A DNA stretch of 64,000 bases, taken from NCBI RefSeq assembly GCF_004770765.1, contig NZ_RQFK01000026.1, positions 1,116,001 to 1,180,000 of the forward strand. Reading direction: 5' to 3'. Below the pieces are notes generated by a model that saw only the letters and a list, made by a program, of their open reading frames with translations, was not told the origin of the DNA and searched no databases. Position 1 is the stretch's first letter, and the number at the start of each line of letters is the position of its first letter. Source of the DNA: Leptospira noumeaensis (GTDB lineage: Bacteria; Spirochaetota; Leptospiria; Leptospirales; Leptospiraceae). The translations under genes and the position numbers were made by a program. Of this stretch, positions 17,527-28,389 are shown one piece after another.

Positions 17527-19128
17527 ATGCTACCTTTCTCACAAATCTTACGAAAACCAAACCAGGCATTTCGCACGGAAAAGATCCTTGCTGCCATTGA
17601 TTTGGGCACCAATTCCTTCCACATCGTTGTCGTAAAACTAAGACCGGATGGTACACTCGAATATCTTACCAAAGAAAAAGAATCGGTGCGGCTAGGGAGT
17701 GGTAGCAGTGATTATGCGGTCATCCAAGAAGATGCCATGGAGCGGGGACTTGCTTGTCTCAAACGATTTCGCACCCTTGCGGATTCCTATCAGGCCGAAA
17801 TTCGTGCTGTTGCCACAAGTGCTCTTCGGGAAGCAGAGAACCGCCAGGTATTTCTTGACCGAGCCGAAAAGGAAACGGGCATTCAAATCCAAGTGGTCTC
17901 TGGAAATGAAGAAGCAAGGTTGATTTACCTCGGAATTTTACAAGGCCTTCCGGTTTATGACAAACGAATCCTACTCATCGACATTGGGGGAGGGAGTACA
18001 GAACTTCTTGTGGGAGAAAAGGGGGAGATCCTTTTTTCTACTAGTTTAAAACTTGGTGCCATTCGTTTAACAGAAAAGTATCTAAAAAAAGATCCCATCA
18101 GTCCGACTGACATCCAAAAATGTCGGATTCATATTGAATCGGTTTTATCTGCCTTTTTACCTCAAATTGAAACTTGGAAACCTTTTATGGTGGTGGGGAG
18201 TTCGGGAACCATCTCTTCTGTGACCTCCATTGTTCTGGAAAAAAAGATGGAAAAAAGGGACAGATTGAACGGAACAGAAATCCCTATTGATCTTTTTAAG
18301 GAAGCCCGCAAACAAGTATTAGATGCTGATAGCTTGAAAAAACGACTTAAAATTCCAGGCCTTGATGCCAAAAGAGGGGACATCATTGTTGGTGGGGTTT
18401 TGGTTTTGGATGAAGTTTTGCAAAGGATCAAAGCTCCTTCTTTTACTGTGAGTGATTTTGCTCTCAGGGAAGGGATTGTGTATGATACCATTGAATCTTG
18501 GTTTCGTCATAAAGATTCCTCTTTACCACCCCTGGACAATATTCGTGAAAAGGCCATCAAAACCGTTGCCAACCTTTATCCTAAAGGAAAACAGCATGCA
18601 GAAGCAGTGGTGAAAATCACCTTGCAGATGTTTGATGATTTGAAGGATTTACATGGTCTTGGAAATTTGGAACGTGATTATTTGGAGACGGCTTGTTATT
18701 TGCACCAAGTTGGCCTTTGTATTTCGCACCACAACTACCACAAACATAGTTATTATATTATCAGAAATTCTGAAGCCATGGTAGGATTTTCCAATGCTGA
18801 AATTGAAATCATCGCTCTCATCGCTCGTTATCATAGAAAGGGTGGGCCCAAAGGGAAACATGAAGAGTTTAAGGCACTTCGGCCCGAGGACCAACTACTT
18901 GTCAAAAAACTGGCAGCTTTTCTTCGTATTGGGGATGGCCTTGACCGATCAGAAAAATCCATTATTGAAAGATTGGATGCTGTTGTAGAACGAGGAAAAG
19001 TAGTCTGTCGTTTGTATCATAAAAAAGGAGAGGATCCGAATTTAGAATTATGGTCAGTATCCGAAAAAAAAGATCTATTCGAAGATACTTTTAATACAAA
19101 AATTGAGTTCCAATTAAGTTTGATATGA
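17527..19128 (+). CDS. ppx: Ppx/GppA-family exopolyphosphatase or pppGpp phosphatase
   Basis: A 533-residue protein with the Ppx/GppA fold at about residues 20-320: AAIDLGTNSFHIVV, ATSALREAEN and LLIDIGGGSTELLVG are the ASKHA phosphate-binding loops. A C-terminal HD-type helical domain (about 330-530) carries LHQVGLCISHHNYHKHSYY. The family hydrolyses polyphosphate or converts pppGpp to ppGpp; which one cannot be decided here. I start at ATG 17527, after an in-frame TTG at 17482 that would add an uncharacteristic leader. It overlaps the next gene by four bases, so the two are translationally coupled. Confidence 0.88.
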   Translation: MLPFSQILRKPNQAFRTEKILAAIDLGTNSFHIVVVKLRPDGTLEYLTKEKESVRLGSGSSDYAVIQEDAMERGLACLKRFRTLADSYQAEIRAVATSALREAENRQVFLDRAEKETGIQIQVVSGNEEARLIYLGILQGLPVYDKRILLIDIGGGSTELLVGEKGEILFSTSLKLGAIRLTEKYLKKDPISPTDIQKCRIHIESVLSAFLPQIETWKPFMVVGSSGTISSVTSIVLEKKMEKRDRLNGTEIPIDLFKEARKQVLDADSLKKRLKIPGLDAKRGDIIVGGVLVLDEVLQRIKAPSFTVSDFALREGIVYDTIESWFRHKDSSLPPLDNIREKAIKTVANLYPKGKQHAEAVVKITLQMFDDLKDLHGLGNLERDYLETACYLHQVGLCISHHNYHKHSYYIIRNSEAMVGFSNAEIEIIALIARYHRKGGPKGKHEEFKALRPEDQLLVKKLAAFLRIGDGLDRSEKSIIERLDAVVERGKVVCRLYHKKGEDPNLELWSVSEKKDLFEDTFNTKIEFQLSLI

Positions 19129-21695
19129 AGCAAAATTTATTTGCTATTTTTTTATTTCTTTTGATCGCGAACTCGATTTTTTCTTTGCCGATTGATTTAA
19201 CAAAAAACTGGTTGGTGACTAAGGGATTTGAATTAAAAGATCCAAAAGATTTTTCAAAATGGAAACAGTTAGACACACTTCCGTTATCAACCATTAACTC
19301 TAGTTTTGACTGGGAACCCAATCAACTTCGCAAGATCACAATGATCAAATCCATTTTGTTGTCACCAACAGATTTTAAAAAAGCAGAAGACGATGCGTTT
19401 AGTTTGCACATTCCTTATATATCGAATTGTTTTGAAATTTATCTGAACGATACATTGATTTCTTCTGGTGGTGTCATTAAAGATGATGTCATCACAACAA
19501 GTGGTTATAAAAGACATATCATCATTCGATTAAATCGAAACTTACTAAAAGTAGGCCAAAATCAAATTCGGATTTTGGTAGCTGCCGAAGATGGTGAAGA
19601 ACTAAACGTATACAAACTATTTAATGATTTTCCCGCAAATATCGATTTAGCATCCGAACATTTGAATATAGTCGATGAATATGAAACCTATATGTTATTG
19701 TTTTTGTATTTTTTTGTAGGGATCTATCACGGATTGTTTTATTGGAAACGTAGACAAGAATCGTATAACCTATATTATGCTTTATTTTCCATATTTTTGG
19801 CTGTTTATATGATTTTTCGATCTCAGGGAATTTATCGATTTGGATTAGATCCTTTCACACAATCAAGAATCGAATATTTTGTAGTATTTTTAACTCCCGT
19901 ATGGTTGTTAATTTTTGCCGATTTATTTTTTCGTTCGCGAATCAGTATCATTTCTAAAGTATATTTTTATTTTAGTTTGTTTTTGAGTGTCAGTCAGATT
20001 TTTGTTTCTCGTGCAGTTTCTGTGATGATCCTTAGGGTCTGGCAGATTTCCGTTCTTCTATTCGCAGTTATGTTGTTATATTTAACCATTTCTGCGGTAA
20101 GAAAAAATAATAAAGATGCGAAACGACTTTTGCTTGGTTTGATTTTTCTCTTGGGTACAGGAACATGGGATGTGTTAGGTGCCACTGGTTTGTTGCCTTT
20201 CCAAAATCTAAATTTGCTAAGATTTGGATTTTTGACCTTTGTATTGGGGATTGCGGTGGTACTGGCAAATCGTTTTTTACGTGTCCATAGACAGGTCGAG
20301 GAACTCAATTTAAGTTTAGAGAAAAAAGTAGAAGAAAGAACAAACGAATTACAAAATACATTAACCAAAGTACAGGAATTAAAAGTACAACAAGATGGAG
20401 ATTATTTTCTGACTTCTTTACTTTTGGATCCCTTAAGTAAAGGAAAAGCGGAATCTTCCAATGTCCTAATTCATTCCTATGTGAAACAAAAAAAAGAATT
20501 CGAGTTTAAGGGTAAAAAAAGAGAAATCGGTGGAGATATCATTATCAGTGATTCCATCACTTTAAATGGCAAAACCTATTTGGTGTTTATTAACGGGGAT
20601 GCAATGGGGAAATCCATTCAAGGTGCGGGAGGGGCTCTTGTACTCGGTGTTGTATTTTTATCATTTATCAAACGTACTCAAATCATTTTAGAGAGCCAAA
20701 ATAAATCTCCAGAACGATGGATCAAAGAATGTTTTTATGAACTCCAAACTATATTTGAATCCTTTGACGGATCCATGTTGGTCTCGGTTGTACTTGGTCT
20801 TATCGAAGAGGAAACCGGAGTTTTGTATTATCTGAATGCAGAACATCCTTGGACAGTATTATATCGTGATGGTGCGGCTTCGTTCATTGAAGATGAATTG
20901 GAACTCAGAAAAATCGGAACCAAGGGAATGGACGGAGATGTCCGCGTCCGCATTTTTCCACTTGAGAAAGGTGATGTTATTTTTATAGGTTCCGATGGTC
21001 GAGATGATTTGGTATTGTTAGATTCCGAAGATGGAATTCGACAAATCAATGAGGATGAAACAAAATTTCCGTTAGCGGTAGAGAAATCAAATGGTGATTT
21101 GAATTTGATCGTTGAAAACTTACTCGAAATCGGATCTTTATCGGATGACCTAACGATTCTTAGGTTAGAATGGCTTGGTTCATTCAAACGTGTGTCCAGG
21201 GAATCACTTTTTGATCAATCTTCAGATGATTATGTATATGGAAAAGTAAAAGACCTACTCGAAAAAGGAAATGCCGAAGAAGCATTTCAAATGATCGAAT
21301 CTTTACTGTCCAATGATACGTTGAATGACGATGTTCGTATCAACTTAATCAGAGAAAAATCTCGAATTTCTTTACTACTGAAAAAGTATGATGTTGCTGT
21401 CGAAACTTTAGAATCGGTTTTTCCTTATTTTGTCACTGACAATGAAATTCTCCTTCAACTAAGTTTTGCTTATCGAAAATCGAAAAACATAAAAAAGGCA
21501 ATTGATCTTGCAGAAAGGTTACGGGCCAGGGATCCAAAACACATAAGAAATTTAATCAATTTGGTAGAATGTTATCGGCTTTCTAGAAAGTCAGATAGAG
21601 CTAAAAAGATTTTTGATAGGTTACTAGCCTTGGCACCCGAAAATCCTCAAGTTCTGAAATTAAAGGAAATGATAGACCAAGAAATTCACATTTAA
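19125..21695 (+). CDS. 7TM receptor with SpoIIE-type phosphatase and TPR domain
   Basis: An 856-residue signalling protein. A signal peptide (1-20) and a periplasmic beta domain (about 30-175, 7TMR-DISM extracellular type) precede seven membrane helices (about 187-390), a short coiled coil, a PP2C-like SpoIIE phosphatase (about 430-690) and TPR repeats to the end. Phosphatase motifs EIGGDIIISDS, FINGDAMGKSIQGAGG and LSDDLTIL supply the metal-binding aspartates. It probably dephosphorylates a STAS-domain protein in response to a periplasmic signal. It is a paralogue of the gene at 56507. The ATG overlaps the ppx stop. Confidence 0.88.
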   Translation: MKQNLFAIFLFLLIANSIFSLPIDLTKNWLVTKGFELKDPKDFSKWKQLDTLPLSTINSSFDWEPNQLRKITMIKSILLSPTDFKKAEDDAFSLHIPYISNCFEIYLNDTLISSGGVIKDDVITTSGYKRHIIIRLNRNLLKVGQNQIRILVAAEDGEELNVYKLFNDFPANIDLASEHLNIVDEYETYMLLFLYFFVGIYHGLFYWKRRQESYNLYYALFSIFLAVYMIFRSQGIYRFGLDPFTQSRIEYFVVFLTPVWLLIFADLFFRSRISIISKVYFYFSLFLSVSQIFVSRAVSVMILRVWQISVLLFAVMLLYLTISAVRKNNKDAKRLLLGLIFLLGTGTWDVLGATGLLPFQNLNLLRFGFLTFVLGIAVVLANRFLRVHRQVEELNLSLEKKVEERTNELQNTLTKVQELKVQQDGDYFLTSLLLDPLSKGKAESSNVLIHSYVKQKKEFEFKGKKREIGGDIIISDSITLNGKTYLVFINGDAMGKSIQGAGGALVLGVVFLSFIKRTQIILESQNKSPERWIKECFYELQTIFESFDGSMLVSVVLGLIEEETGVLYYLNAEHPWTVLYRDGAASFIEDELELRKIGTKGMDGDVRVRIFPLEKGDVIFIGSDGRDDLVLLDSEDGIRQINEDETKFPLAVEKSNGDLNLIVENLLEIGSLSDDLTILRLEWLGSFKRVSRESLFDQSSDDYVYGKVKDLLEKGNAEEAFQMIESLLSNDTLNDDVRINLIREKSRISLLLKKYDVAVETLESVFPYFVTDNEILLQLSFAYRKSKNIKKAIDLAERLRARDPKHIRNLINLVECYRLSRKSDRAKKIFDRLLALAPENPQVLKLKEMIDQEIHI

Positions 21696-21757
21696 TCGAA
21701 CTATTTCTTGTTTTTAGAATTGTTAAAAATTGATCAAAAGGTATTTATTTACATACC

Positions 21758-22975
21758 ATGGATTTTAAGTTTTCTAAATATCATGTTTTCGTAGTGGGCA
21801 TCCTTGCCTTTTTGCAATTCACAGTAGTCCTTGATTTTATGATTCTCTCTCCCTTGGGAGTTTTGGTGATGCAAGAACTACAAATCACAACTCAACAATT
21901 TGGATTTGTGGTTTCTGCCTATGCGTTTAGCGCAGGAATCTCCGGAATCTTAGCTGCAGGTTTTGCTGATCGTTTTGACCGTAAGAAGATGTTATTATTT
22001 TTTTACATTGGATTTGTAATCGCAACCTTTCTCTGTGGAATTGCAACGAATTATATCTTTTTACTCGGAGCCCGAATTTTGACCGGATTATTTGCCGGTG
22101 TTCTTTCTTCCATTTCCTTTGCCATCGTTGCCGATTTGTTTCCTTTGCAAGTGAGGGGAAGGGTGATGGGATTTATTATGACTGCCTTCGCCGCAAGCCA
22201 AGTATTTGGTCTTCCCATCGGTATTTATATTTCCAATTTATGGGGATGGCAATCTCCCTTCCTTATGATTGCAGGTATCAGTGGATTTGTTGGGTTTGTC
22301 ATATTTTTCTATTTAAAGCCAGTCACAACCCATCTTGATAATAAAGTAGATACTCATGCCTTCCATCACCTAATCAAAACACTGACTCAACCTAAATATT
22401 TACCAGCCTTTGTTGCCACAACCTTACTTGCAACTGGTGGTTTTATGTTAATGCCATTTGGTTCCGCATTTTCTGTCCACAATCTCGGGGTAAAATTAGA
22501 AGATCTTCCTTTAGTATATATGGTCACTGGGGTGGTTTCTATGTTAGGTGGACCAATTATGGGAAGGCTCAGTGATGCCATTGGAAAGTACAGAATGTTC
22601 GTGATTGCTTCAGGAATAGCTGCGTGTATCATTATTTATTATACAAAAATGGGAGTCACTGCATTACCAATTGTAGTTTTAGTGAATTCCCTTCTTTTTG
22701 TGTTTGTTGCCGCACGAATGATTTCAGCCAATGCGATGACTTCTGCTGTTCCTGATTTACATGACCGAGGTGCCTTTATGTCGATCAGTTCCTCCATCCA
22801 ACAAATTTCCGGTGGAATTGCAGCCTCCGTTGCAGGACTCATTGTTGTCCAAACTTCCAGTGGTTATATGGAAAGGTACGATATTTTAGGTTATGTGGTA
22901 GCAACGGCCATCGTAATCACTGTCATCCTTATGTACAGTGTTCACAAAATTGTTTTAAGTAAACATTCTAAATAA
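21758..22975 (+). CDS. Major facilitator superfamily transporter
   Basis: A 405-residue protein with about twelve membrane helices. The MFS loop 2-3 motif is present as GFADRFDRKKMLL, and a related copy (GRLSDAIGKYRM) lies in the second half. It resembles the DHA1 drug/proton antiporter group of sugar or drug efflux proteins (ARILTGLFAGVLSSISFAIVADLFP). The substrate is unknown. AAAGG lies unusually far (about 17 bases) from the ATG. The gene is followed by a stem-loop shared with the convergent pepA gene. Confidence 0.88.
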   Translation: MDFKFSKYHVFVVGILAFLQFTVVLDFMILSPLGVLVMQELQITTQQFGFVVSAYAFSAGISGILAAGFADRFDRKKMLLFFYIGFVIATFLCGIATNYIFLLGARILTGLFAGVLSSISFAIVADLFPLQVRGRVMGFIMTAFAASQVFGLPIGIYISNLWGWQSPFLMIAGISGFVGFVIFFYLKPVTTHLDNKVDTHAFHHLIKTLTQPKYLPAFVATTLLATGGFMLMPFGSAFSVHNLGVKLEDLPLVYMVTGVVSMLGGPIMGRLSDAIGKYRMFVIASGIAACIIIYYTKMGVTALPIVVLVNSLLFVFVAARMISANAMTSAVPDLHDRGAFMSISSSIQQISGGIAASVAGLIVVQTSSGYMERYDILGYVVATAIVITVILMYSVHKIVLSKHSK

Positions 22976-23041
22976 AATTTGCTAATTTTAAGAATGAATT
23001 GTATATATAGGAAATTGTTTGAGATTAAGAAGTAGATAAAC

Positions 23042-23074
23042 ATAGAACCCGAAAAACCAGGTTCTATATTTTTG
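23042..23074. terminator. Stem-loop between the convergent MFS and pepA genes
   Basis: An 8-bp inverted repeat ATAGAACC / GGTTCTAT with a 10-base loop, followed on the plus strand by ATTTTTG. It lies between two converging stop codons and can serve both transcripts. Confidence 0.6.
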
Positions 23075-23081
23075 AATTTGG

Positions 23082-24560
23082 TTATTTCTTTGATAGTTCG
23101 TTCGCAAGATCCACTAACAAACGTACTCCGTAGCCAGTCGGTCCACTGAATTGGGTCCCCGATTTTTTCTTTCTCCAGGCAGCACCTGCAATGTCAATAT
23201 GGGCCCAGTTGATTGACTCATCCACAAACTTAGAAAGAAAAATTCCTGCAGAAATAGTCCCTGCACCTTTTCCACCACCAGTGATGTTTTTTAGGTCAGC
23301 AATGTCTGATTTCAAATCTTCCCCATATTCTTCCCAAAGAGGAAGTTCCCAAACACGATCATCCGAAGCATCAGATGCTTTGAAGAGGGCTTCCCGAAGT
23401 GGATCTGAATTGGTAAGGATGGCAGCCGCTTCATGGCCAAGAGCAATGATCACAGCCCCTGTGAGGGTTGCTAAATCCACCATATAGTCCGGTTTGTAGT
23501 TTTTGGAAACATAGGACAATACATCACCGAGTACAAGTCTTCCTTCTGCATCTGTGTTTTGTACTTCCACAGTGGTTCCATTGTACGCTGTATACACATC
23601 ACCTGGTTTGATTGCCTTACCATCTGGCATATTTTCTGCCACACCAATCGCAGCAACAATGTGGATGGGAAGTTCTAGTGCGGCAATGGCACCAATCGCG
23701 TGTATGGTGGCTGCGGCTCCACACATATCGTATTTCATTTCATGCATTTCACCAGGCGGTTTTAAAGAAATTCCTCCTGTATCAAAGGTTAATCCTTTTC
23801 CTACGATGGCGAATTTCTTTTTGGCTTTGGCCGGTTTGTATTCTAAAATGACCATCTTGCCATTGAGCTCAGACCCACGTGCCACGGCCAAAATTCCACC
23901 AAGACCTTCTTTTTTCAATTGAGGTTCGTCCCATACTTTGATGGAAAGTTTGTATTCTTTTGCGATCTCTTTAGAACGGGAAACAAAATCATCGGGAGTG
24001 AAGTAGTTTGCGGGGAGGTGGGCAATGTGACGAGCACCATTTACGTGTTTTGCGACAATTTTACTTTTGGAAAGTCCTGATTCTGCGAGGGTAGTGACTG
24101 ATTTGTCTTCGAACTTTAGATACACCGCTCCCACTTTCTTTTTGTCTTTTTTCTTTGTTTGTAAAACAGAAACAGGATAACTTCCTATAAAAAGAGTATT
24201 TGCAATTTGGTAAGCGATACGATCCGCAGAAAACTTTTTAGAAAGGGATTTTGAAATAATGATCTCAAGTCCCATTCCGTCATAACTTAGTATTTTTTCT
24301 CCGTATTTGAAAAAATGGGAAATAAACTTTCTAAAGTTGAGTTTTTCTTTTTCACCTAATCCTAGATAGATGGTCTGGCTTGTCTCATCTCGAAATTCTT
24401 TTCCAAGTTCTCCAGAAAAAACTTTGGTTTCGATTTGGACTGGGAATTTTTTCCCCAGTTCTTCTTTGACATCCTCTTGGAAGATGGGGATGAGTTTGTA
24501 GTATGTTCCAGATTTAGGGGAACCGATTTGGATTTGGAGTGGAGAGATTTCTATTTTCAT
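23082..24560 (-). CDS. pepA: Leucyl aminopeptidase (M17)
   Basis: A 492-residue cytosolic aminopeptidase that removes N-terminal residues, with a two-metal centre. The N-terminal macro-like domain (1-160) is diverged, as usual. The catalytic domain holds [14 protein letters not shown] (metal-binding Lys and Asp) and the signature [12 protein letters not shown]. Length is typical. The ATG overlaps the last bases of the bcp gene by four bases, so the two are coupled. Confidence 0.95.
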   Translation of the reverse strand: MKIEISPLQIQIGSPKSGTYYKLIPIFQEDVKEELGKKFPVQIETKVFSGELGKEFRDETSQTIYLGLGEKEKLNFRKFISHFFKYGEKILSYDGMGLEIIISKSLSKKFSADRIAYQIANTLFIGSYPVSVLQTKKKDKKKVGAVYLKFEDKSVTTLAESGLSKSKIVAKHVNGARHIAHLPANYFTPDDFVSRSKEIAKEYKLSIKVWDEPQLKKEGLGGILAVARGSELNGKMVILEYKPAKAKKKFAIVGKGLTFDTGGISLKPPGEMHEMKYDMCGAAATIHAIGAIAALELPIHIVAAIGVAENMPDGKAIKPGDVYTAYNGTTVEVQNTDAEGRLVLGDVLSYVSKNYKPDYMVDLATLTGAVIIALGHEAAAILTNSDPLREALFKASDASDDRVWELPLWEEYGEDLKSDIADLKNITGGGKGAGTISAGIFLSKFVDESINWAHIDIAGAAWRKKKSGTQFSGPTGYGVRLLVDLANELSKK

Positions 24561-25030
24561 TTCCCTTGGATTTCCTGAATGTCTTTGATGATTTCTTCAA
24601 CGTGTCCTTTTACCTTCACGCTGTCATAGATTTTTTTGATTTTGAGAGAACTATCGAGAAGGAAGCTGGATCTTACGATTCCCAATCCTCTTCTTCCCAT
24701 AAAAACTTTCTCTCTCCAAACATCATAGGCCTCACAAATTTCTCCCGATTCGTCAGAGATGAGATCAAAATTGAGGTTTTGTTTTTCGATAAACTTGGTA
24801 TGGGATTTGGGATTGTCTTTGGAGATTCCCACTACGTTGTACCCAAATTTTTTCAGACGTGCAAAATTGTCACGGAAGTCACAAGCTTCTGTTGTACATC
24901 CTGGTGTCATATCTCTGGGATAAAAATAGACAACGATCCCATTTTTTCCTGTTAGGTCTGCGAGTTTTACTTTTTCGCCGTTTTGGTTGATACTTGTAAA
25001 ATTGGGGGCTTTTTTCCCTACTTCCAACAT
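24557..25030 (-). CDS. bcp: Thiol peroxidase, Bcp-type peroxiredoxin
   Basis: A 157-residue peroxiredoxin that reduces hydrogen and organic peroxides. The peroxidatic Cys lies in [13 protein letters not shown], with the second Cys five residues later as in the atypical two-Cys Bcp group; GKKAPNF opens the fold. I start at ATG 25030, with GGAG eight bases upstream, rather than at the in-frame start at 25066, which adds twelve residues not usual for the family. First gene of a bcp-pepA unit. Confidence 0.94.
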   Translation of the reverse strand: MLEVGKKAPNFTSINQNGEKVKLADLTGKNGIVVYFYPRDMTPGCTTEACDFRDNFARLKKFGYNVVGISKDNPKSHTKFIEKQNLNFDLISDESGEICEAYDVWREKVFMGRRGLGIVRSSFLLDSSLKIKKIYDSVKVKGHVEEIIKDIQEIQGK

Positions 25031-25108
25031 AAATTTCTCTCCTGGTAATTGCATACTTTTAGACAATTTTCAGTTGTCAATTTCGGAAATTGGTTCGATA
25101 CTCTTTGT

Positions 25109-25504
25109 ATGGACTCCAAGGAAAGAGCAGCACTGATTCGCGAAGCAAATACTGCCTTCAACGCAGGCGATATTCGTAAAGCACGTGAACTCTTCCTCAA
25201 AACTGACTACAAAGATGGCCTCATTCGTCTAGGTGATCATTTTATGTACGATCGGAAACTTCCCATGTTGGCCTTTGGATACTACAAAAAGGCAGGCAGA
25301 CAGGACAAAGTGGACGAAATTTTCCAACGTATGGTTTATGCGCTCTCTGTTTGGCTTGGTCGTGACAAATGGAAACTTCCCACACCAGCAAACCAAGCGG
25401 AATCCTCGGGAGCTACCGACTCTCGTCCATTAAATCCAGATGATTTTGTCGTTCATCCCATTCTCAAAGCTAAGGCTTTAGAGATACTTTCTTCCAGACG
25501 ATAA
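25109..25504 (+). CDS. Conserved hypothetical protein
   Basis: A 131-residue soluble protein. The N-terminal half is helical and TPR-like (RAALIREANTAFNAGDIRKA, then FGYYKKAGRQDKVDEIFQRM). The C-terminal half is polar, with a Pro-rich linker before VHPILKAKALEIL. No catalytic motif. It starts at ATG 25109, divergent from bcp, and is followed 27 bases later by the antiporter gene with the same orientation, so the two may be cotranscribed. Function unknown. Confidence 0.75.
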   Translation: MDSKERAALIREANTAFNAGDIRKARELFLKTDYKDGLIRLGDHFMYDRKLPMLAFGYYKKAGRQDKVDEIFQRMVYALSVWLGRDKWKLPTPANQAESSGATDSRPLNPDDFVVHPILKAKALEILSSRR

Positions 25505-25531
25505 CCCTTTCTCATCGTCTAAGGAATAAAC

Positions 25532-27004
25532 ATGATCGATAGTTTTACCTTACAAGCCCTTGTCATTTCTACTCTCATTTTATTTTCTATTCTTTCGAGT
25601 AAACTTTTCTTTCGTTTTGGATTTCCTATCTTACTCATTTTTTTAACATTCGGCATGTTAGCTGGTTCTGATGGCCCCGGACAAATTGACTTTAGTGATT
25701 ATGGATTGGCCCAGTCGATCGGGATTTTTGCTCTAATTTATATTTTGTTTTTGGGCGGACTCGAAAGCGAATGGGATAGTCTTAAAAACTTTTTGGCTGT
25801 TGGAATTCGTTTGTCTGTCATAGGAACCATCCTTACTGCTCTGATTTTAGGTGTTCTCATCCATTATTTATTTCCTGTCCTTGGATTTATGGAATCGTTT
25901 TTACTCGGTTCCATTGTCAGTGCAACAGATGCAGCATCTGTTTTTAATATTTTCAAAACAGACTCTTCTGACCTTCCTGTTCATCTTAGAAAAATCATCG
26001 AGTTTGAATCTGGTTCCAACGATGCCGTAGGTGTACTACTCACTACCATCTTTATGAATTTAATTTCTGCAGATGCAAGTTTTAGTGGGTTCCAATTTTT
26101 TAGGTTTTTTGTCATGCAGGTGCTTGTGGGTGCGATGATGGGGTATAGTTTAGGTATCCTCATTCTTTATTTAATGAACTCCGTCAAACTTGGATATGAT
26201 GGTTTATATTTAGTTTTTATTACAGCTTCTGTTCCTTTTATTTATGCAGTGACTACCGTGTTCCAAGGGAATGGATTTTTAGCAGTTTATATCGCAGGGA
26301 TCATTGTTGGTCGTAACAAATTCATTCACAAAAAATCCATCTTTCGTTTTTTAAACGGATATGTTTGGATCTTACAAATAGGTATGTTTCTTTGTTTTGG
26401 TCTTTTGGTTTATCCTTCTCGGATGGCCAATATTTGGGTACCAGGACTTCTCATCGGGGTATTACTCATTCTTTTTGCAAGACCAGTTGCTGTGTTTATT
26501 TCATTATTGCGTGTGAAGCTACCGGTCAAAGAAAAGTTATTTATATCTTGGGTGGGATTACGTGGGGCCTCACCCATCATCCTTGCAACATTTCCCATTG
26601 CCCAAGGTTTGGTTTGGGGTGATTTACTTTTTCATATTGTATTTTTTGTGGTTCTTGTTTCTCTTCTCATCCAAGGTTCCCTTATTCCCAAAGTGGCGCA
26701 GTGGTTAGGAATATTAAAGAAAGATCCAGATCGTAAAATCTATCATCCCACAGATTTTGATAACATTGAGTTCCCTGGAATGACCTTACAAGAGTTGATC
26801 GTTCCATATAACTCTAGTATCGTGGACAAAGCGTTGTTTGAAATCAAACTTCCCGAACAATCTCACATTCTACTCATTGCAAGAGGGGAACAATTTTTGA
26901 TTCCTTCCGGCAACACACAAGTGAAAGGTGGGGATGTGGTTTGGGTATTAGCAAAAGATGATGTGATGCCCATCATCGGTAGAACCTTTATGGCAGTGGC
27001 TTAG
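25532..27004 (+). CDS. Monovalent cation/proton antiporter (CPA1, NhaP2-like)
   Basis: A 490-residue protein with about twelve to thirteen membrane helices (1-395) and a C-terminal soluble TrkA-C/RCK_C domain (about 405-485). The conserved GSIVSATDAASVFNIF and EFESGSNDAVGVLLT carry the acidic transport residues of the CPA1 family. The RCK_C tail matches the CvrA/NhaP2 subgroup, which exchanges K+ (or Na+) for H+. The start at 25532 has AAGGA seven bases upstream. Its stop overlaps the convergent permease gene by four bases. Confidence 0.9.
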   Translation: MIDSFTLQALVISTLILFSILSSKLFFRFGFPILLIFLTFGMLAGSDGPGQIDFSDYGLAQSIGIFALIYILFLGGLESEWDSLKNFLAVGIRLSVIGTILTALILGVLIHYLFPVLGFMESFLLGSIVSATDAASVFNIFKTDSSDLPVHLRKIIEFESGSNDAVGVLLTTIFMNLISADASFSGFQFFRFFVMQVLVGAMMGYSLGILILYLMNSVKLGYDGLYLVFITASVPFIYAVTTVFQGNGFLAVYIAGIIVGRNKFIHKKSIFRFLNGYVWILQIGMFLCFGLLVYPSRMANIWVPGLLIGVLLILFARPVAVFISLLRVKLPVKEKLFISWVGLRGASPIILATFPIAQGLVWGDLLFHIVFFVVLVSLLIQGSLIPKVAQWLGILKKDPDRKIYHPTDFDNIEFPGMTLQELIVPYNSSIVDKALFEIKLPEQSHILLIARGEQFLIPSGNTQVKGGDVVWVLAKDDVMPIIGRTFMAVA

Positions 27005-28389
27005 ATACTTGGATTTCCGTTACTCTTAACATTTGCTAGTTTTTTATCTAATCGAAATACATAATAAATAGGAAGGGCTATCAAGGTGATCATTAGCCCC
27101 CATCCTGCCGTCACCGGTTTTTCGATAAAGAGAATGGTCATCACTGCGACGTTTGCCAAAATATATAGGAAAATGGGCAAAGGATACAAAGGAATTTTAT
27201 AATCCGATTTCATTCCCATCCTTTCAAACCGAAAGGGAGTGGCTGCTGTGAGGCACGACAAAATCAAAATCGAACAAGTGATCATATAGAGGAGTGCTTC
27301 AATTTCTTTGACAAACAAAAAGAGAATCGCAACAAAGGCCTGAAAAAATATCGAAACATAAGGACTATGCCATTTGGGATGGATCTTGGAAAAAGAAGGA
27401 AGGAAGACTCCATCTCTTGCCATCGCAAAATACACTCGACTTCCTCCAATGAGAATGGCCGACATAGATCCCAAAATCACCCAAGCAATAAAACTCGTAG
27501 TTAAAATTGAATAGTTAACTCCAAATAACTTTTGAAAGGCGATGGCGCCAATCCCGTCTTGGCCCGCTAATTCTTCAATCGGAGCAGAAATAACAAAAAG
27601 TAAGTTGATCGCAAAATACAAACCCGCGACGAGAAAACAAGCGGAGATGGCAGAACGGACAATGGTTTTTTCCGGGTCTTTCACTTCTTCTGCGATATAA
27701 GTAATCATATTCCATCCCAAGTAAGAGAAGGAAACAGGAACGATCCCAATCAAAACTTTGGAGTAAAAAGAAAGTTCCATTAGATTGGGAAAAGGAGTGT
27801 TCCATAAATAAGACCAATTGGTATTTCCGATAGAAAACCCAAGTGCTAGAAAAAGAAGGAGGCCCGTAATTTTTAAGACAGCAAAAACATTCTGTACGCG
27901 AACGGCAGACTTAATTCCAAAGAAGTTGAGAATGCTAAAAAATAAAATCGGTATAACACCAATAAAAGTAATCGAGCTGATTTGTAAATCTAACCCAAGT
28001 AAGGTGTATGTAGGTGATTCCCAAACAGGAAGTTCTGGAAATAAAATTTGAACATACTTTCCAAAGGCAAGAGCGAGTACAGATACGCAGGCAGAAAAAT
28101 TGGTGAGTAAGGAAGACCAACCACTCATAAAAGCAATGGCAGGAGAATAAGCTACTTTTAAGTAAACGTAATCGCCACCAGCAAAAGGGAGGAGGCGGGC
28201 TGCATAAGCATAAGTAATGGAACCAGAGAGGGCTAAAATTCCGCCCACAATCCAACAGAACAAAACAATCCAGAGGTTTCCGGTTTCTTTGATTAAATAC
28301 CCGGAAGTGAAAAATATTCCTGATCCAACCATAGAAGAGAACAGGACGGAGATGGAATCAAATGTATTGAGACTACGTTTTAATTCCAA
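27001..28389 (-). CDS. APC-family amino-acid permease
   Basis: A 462-residue protein with twelve predicted membrane helices. The N-terminal SMVGSGIFFTSG is the helix-1 break that binds the amino-acid backbone in the APC fold, and FAGGDYVYLKVAY follows in helix 3. It resembles the LAT-like group of amino-acid exchangers. The start is TTG at 28389, immediately after the TAA of the preceding gene, so translation is probably coupled. The substrate cannot be deduced. Confidence 0.88.
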   Translation of the reverse strand: MELKRSLNTFDSISVLFSSMVGSGIFFTSGYLIKETGNLWIVLFCWIVGGILALSGSITYAYAARLLPFAGGDYVYLKVAYSPAIAFMSGWSSLLTNFSACVSVLALAFGKYVQILFPELPVWESPTYTLLGLDLQISSITFIGVIPILFFSILNFFGIKSAVRVQNVFAVLKITGLLLFLALGFSIGNTNWSYLWNTPFPNLMELSFYSKVLIGIVPVSFSYLGWNMITYIAEEVKDPEKTIVRSAISACFLVAGLYFAINLLFVISAPIEELAGQDGIGAIAFQKLFGVNYSILTTSFIAWVILGSMSAILIGGSRVYFAMARDGVFLPSFSKIHPKWHSPYVSIFFQAFVAILFLFVKEIEALLYMITCSILILSCLTAATPFRFERMGMKSDYKIPLYPLPIFLYILANVAVMTILFIEKPVTAGWGLMITLIALPIYYVFRLDKKLANVKSNGNPSI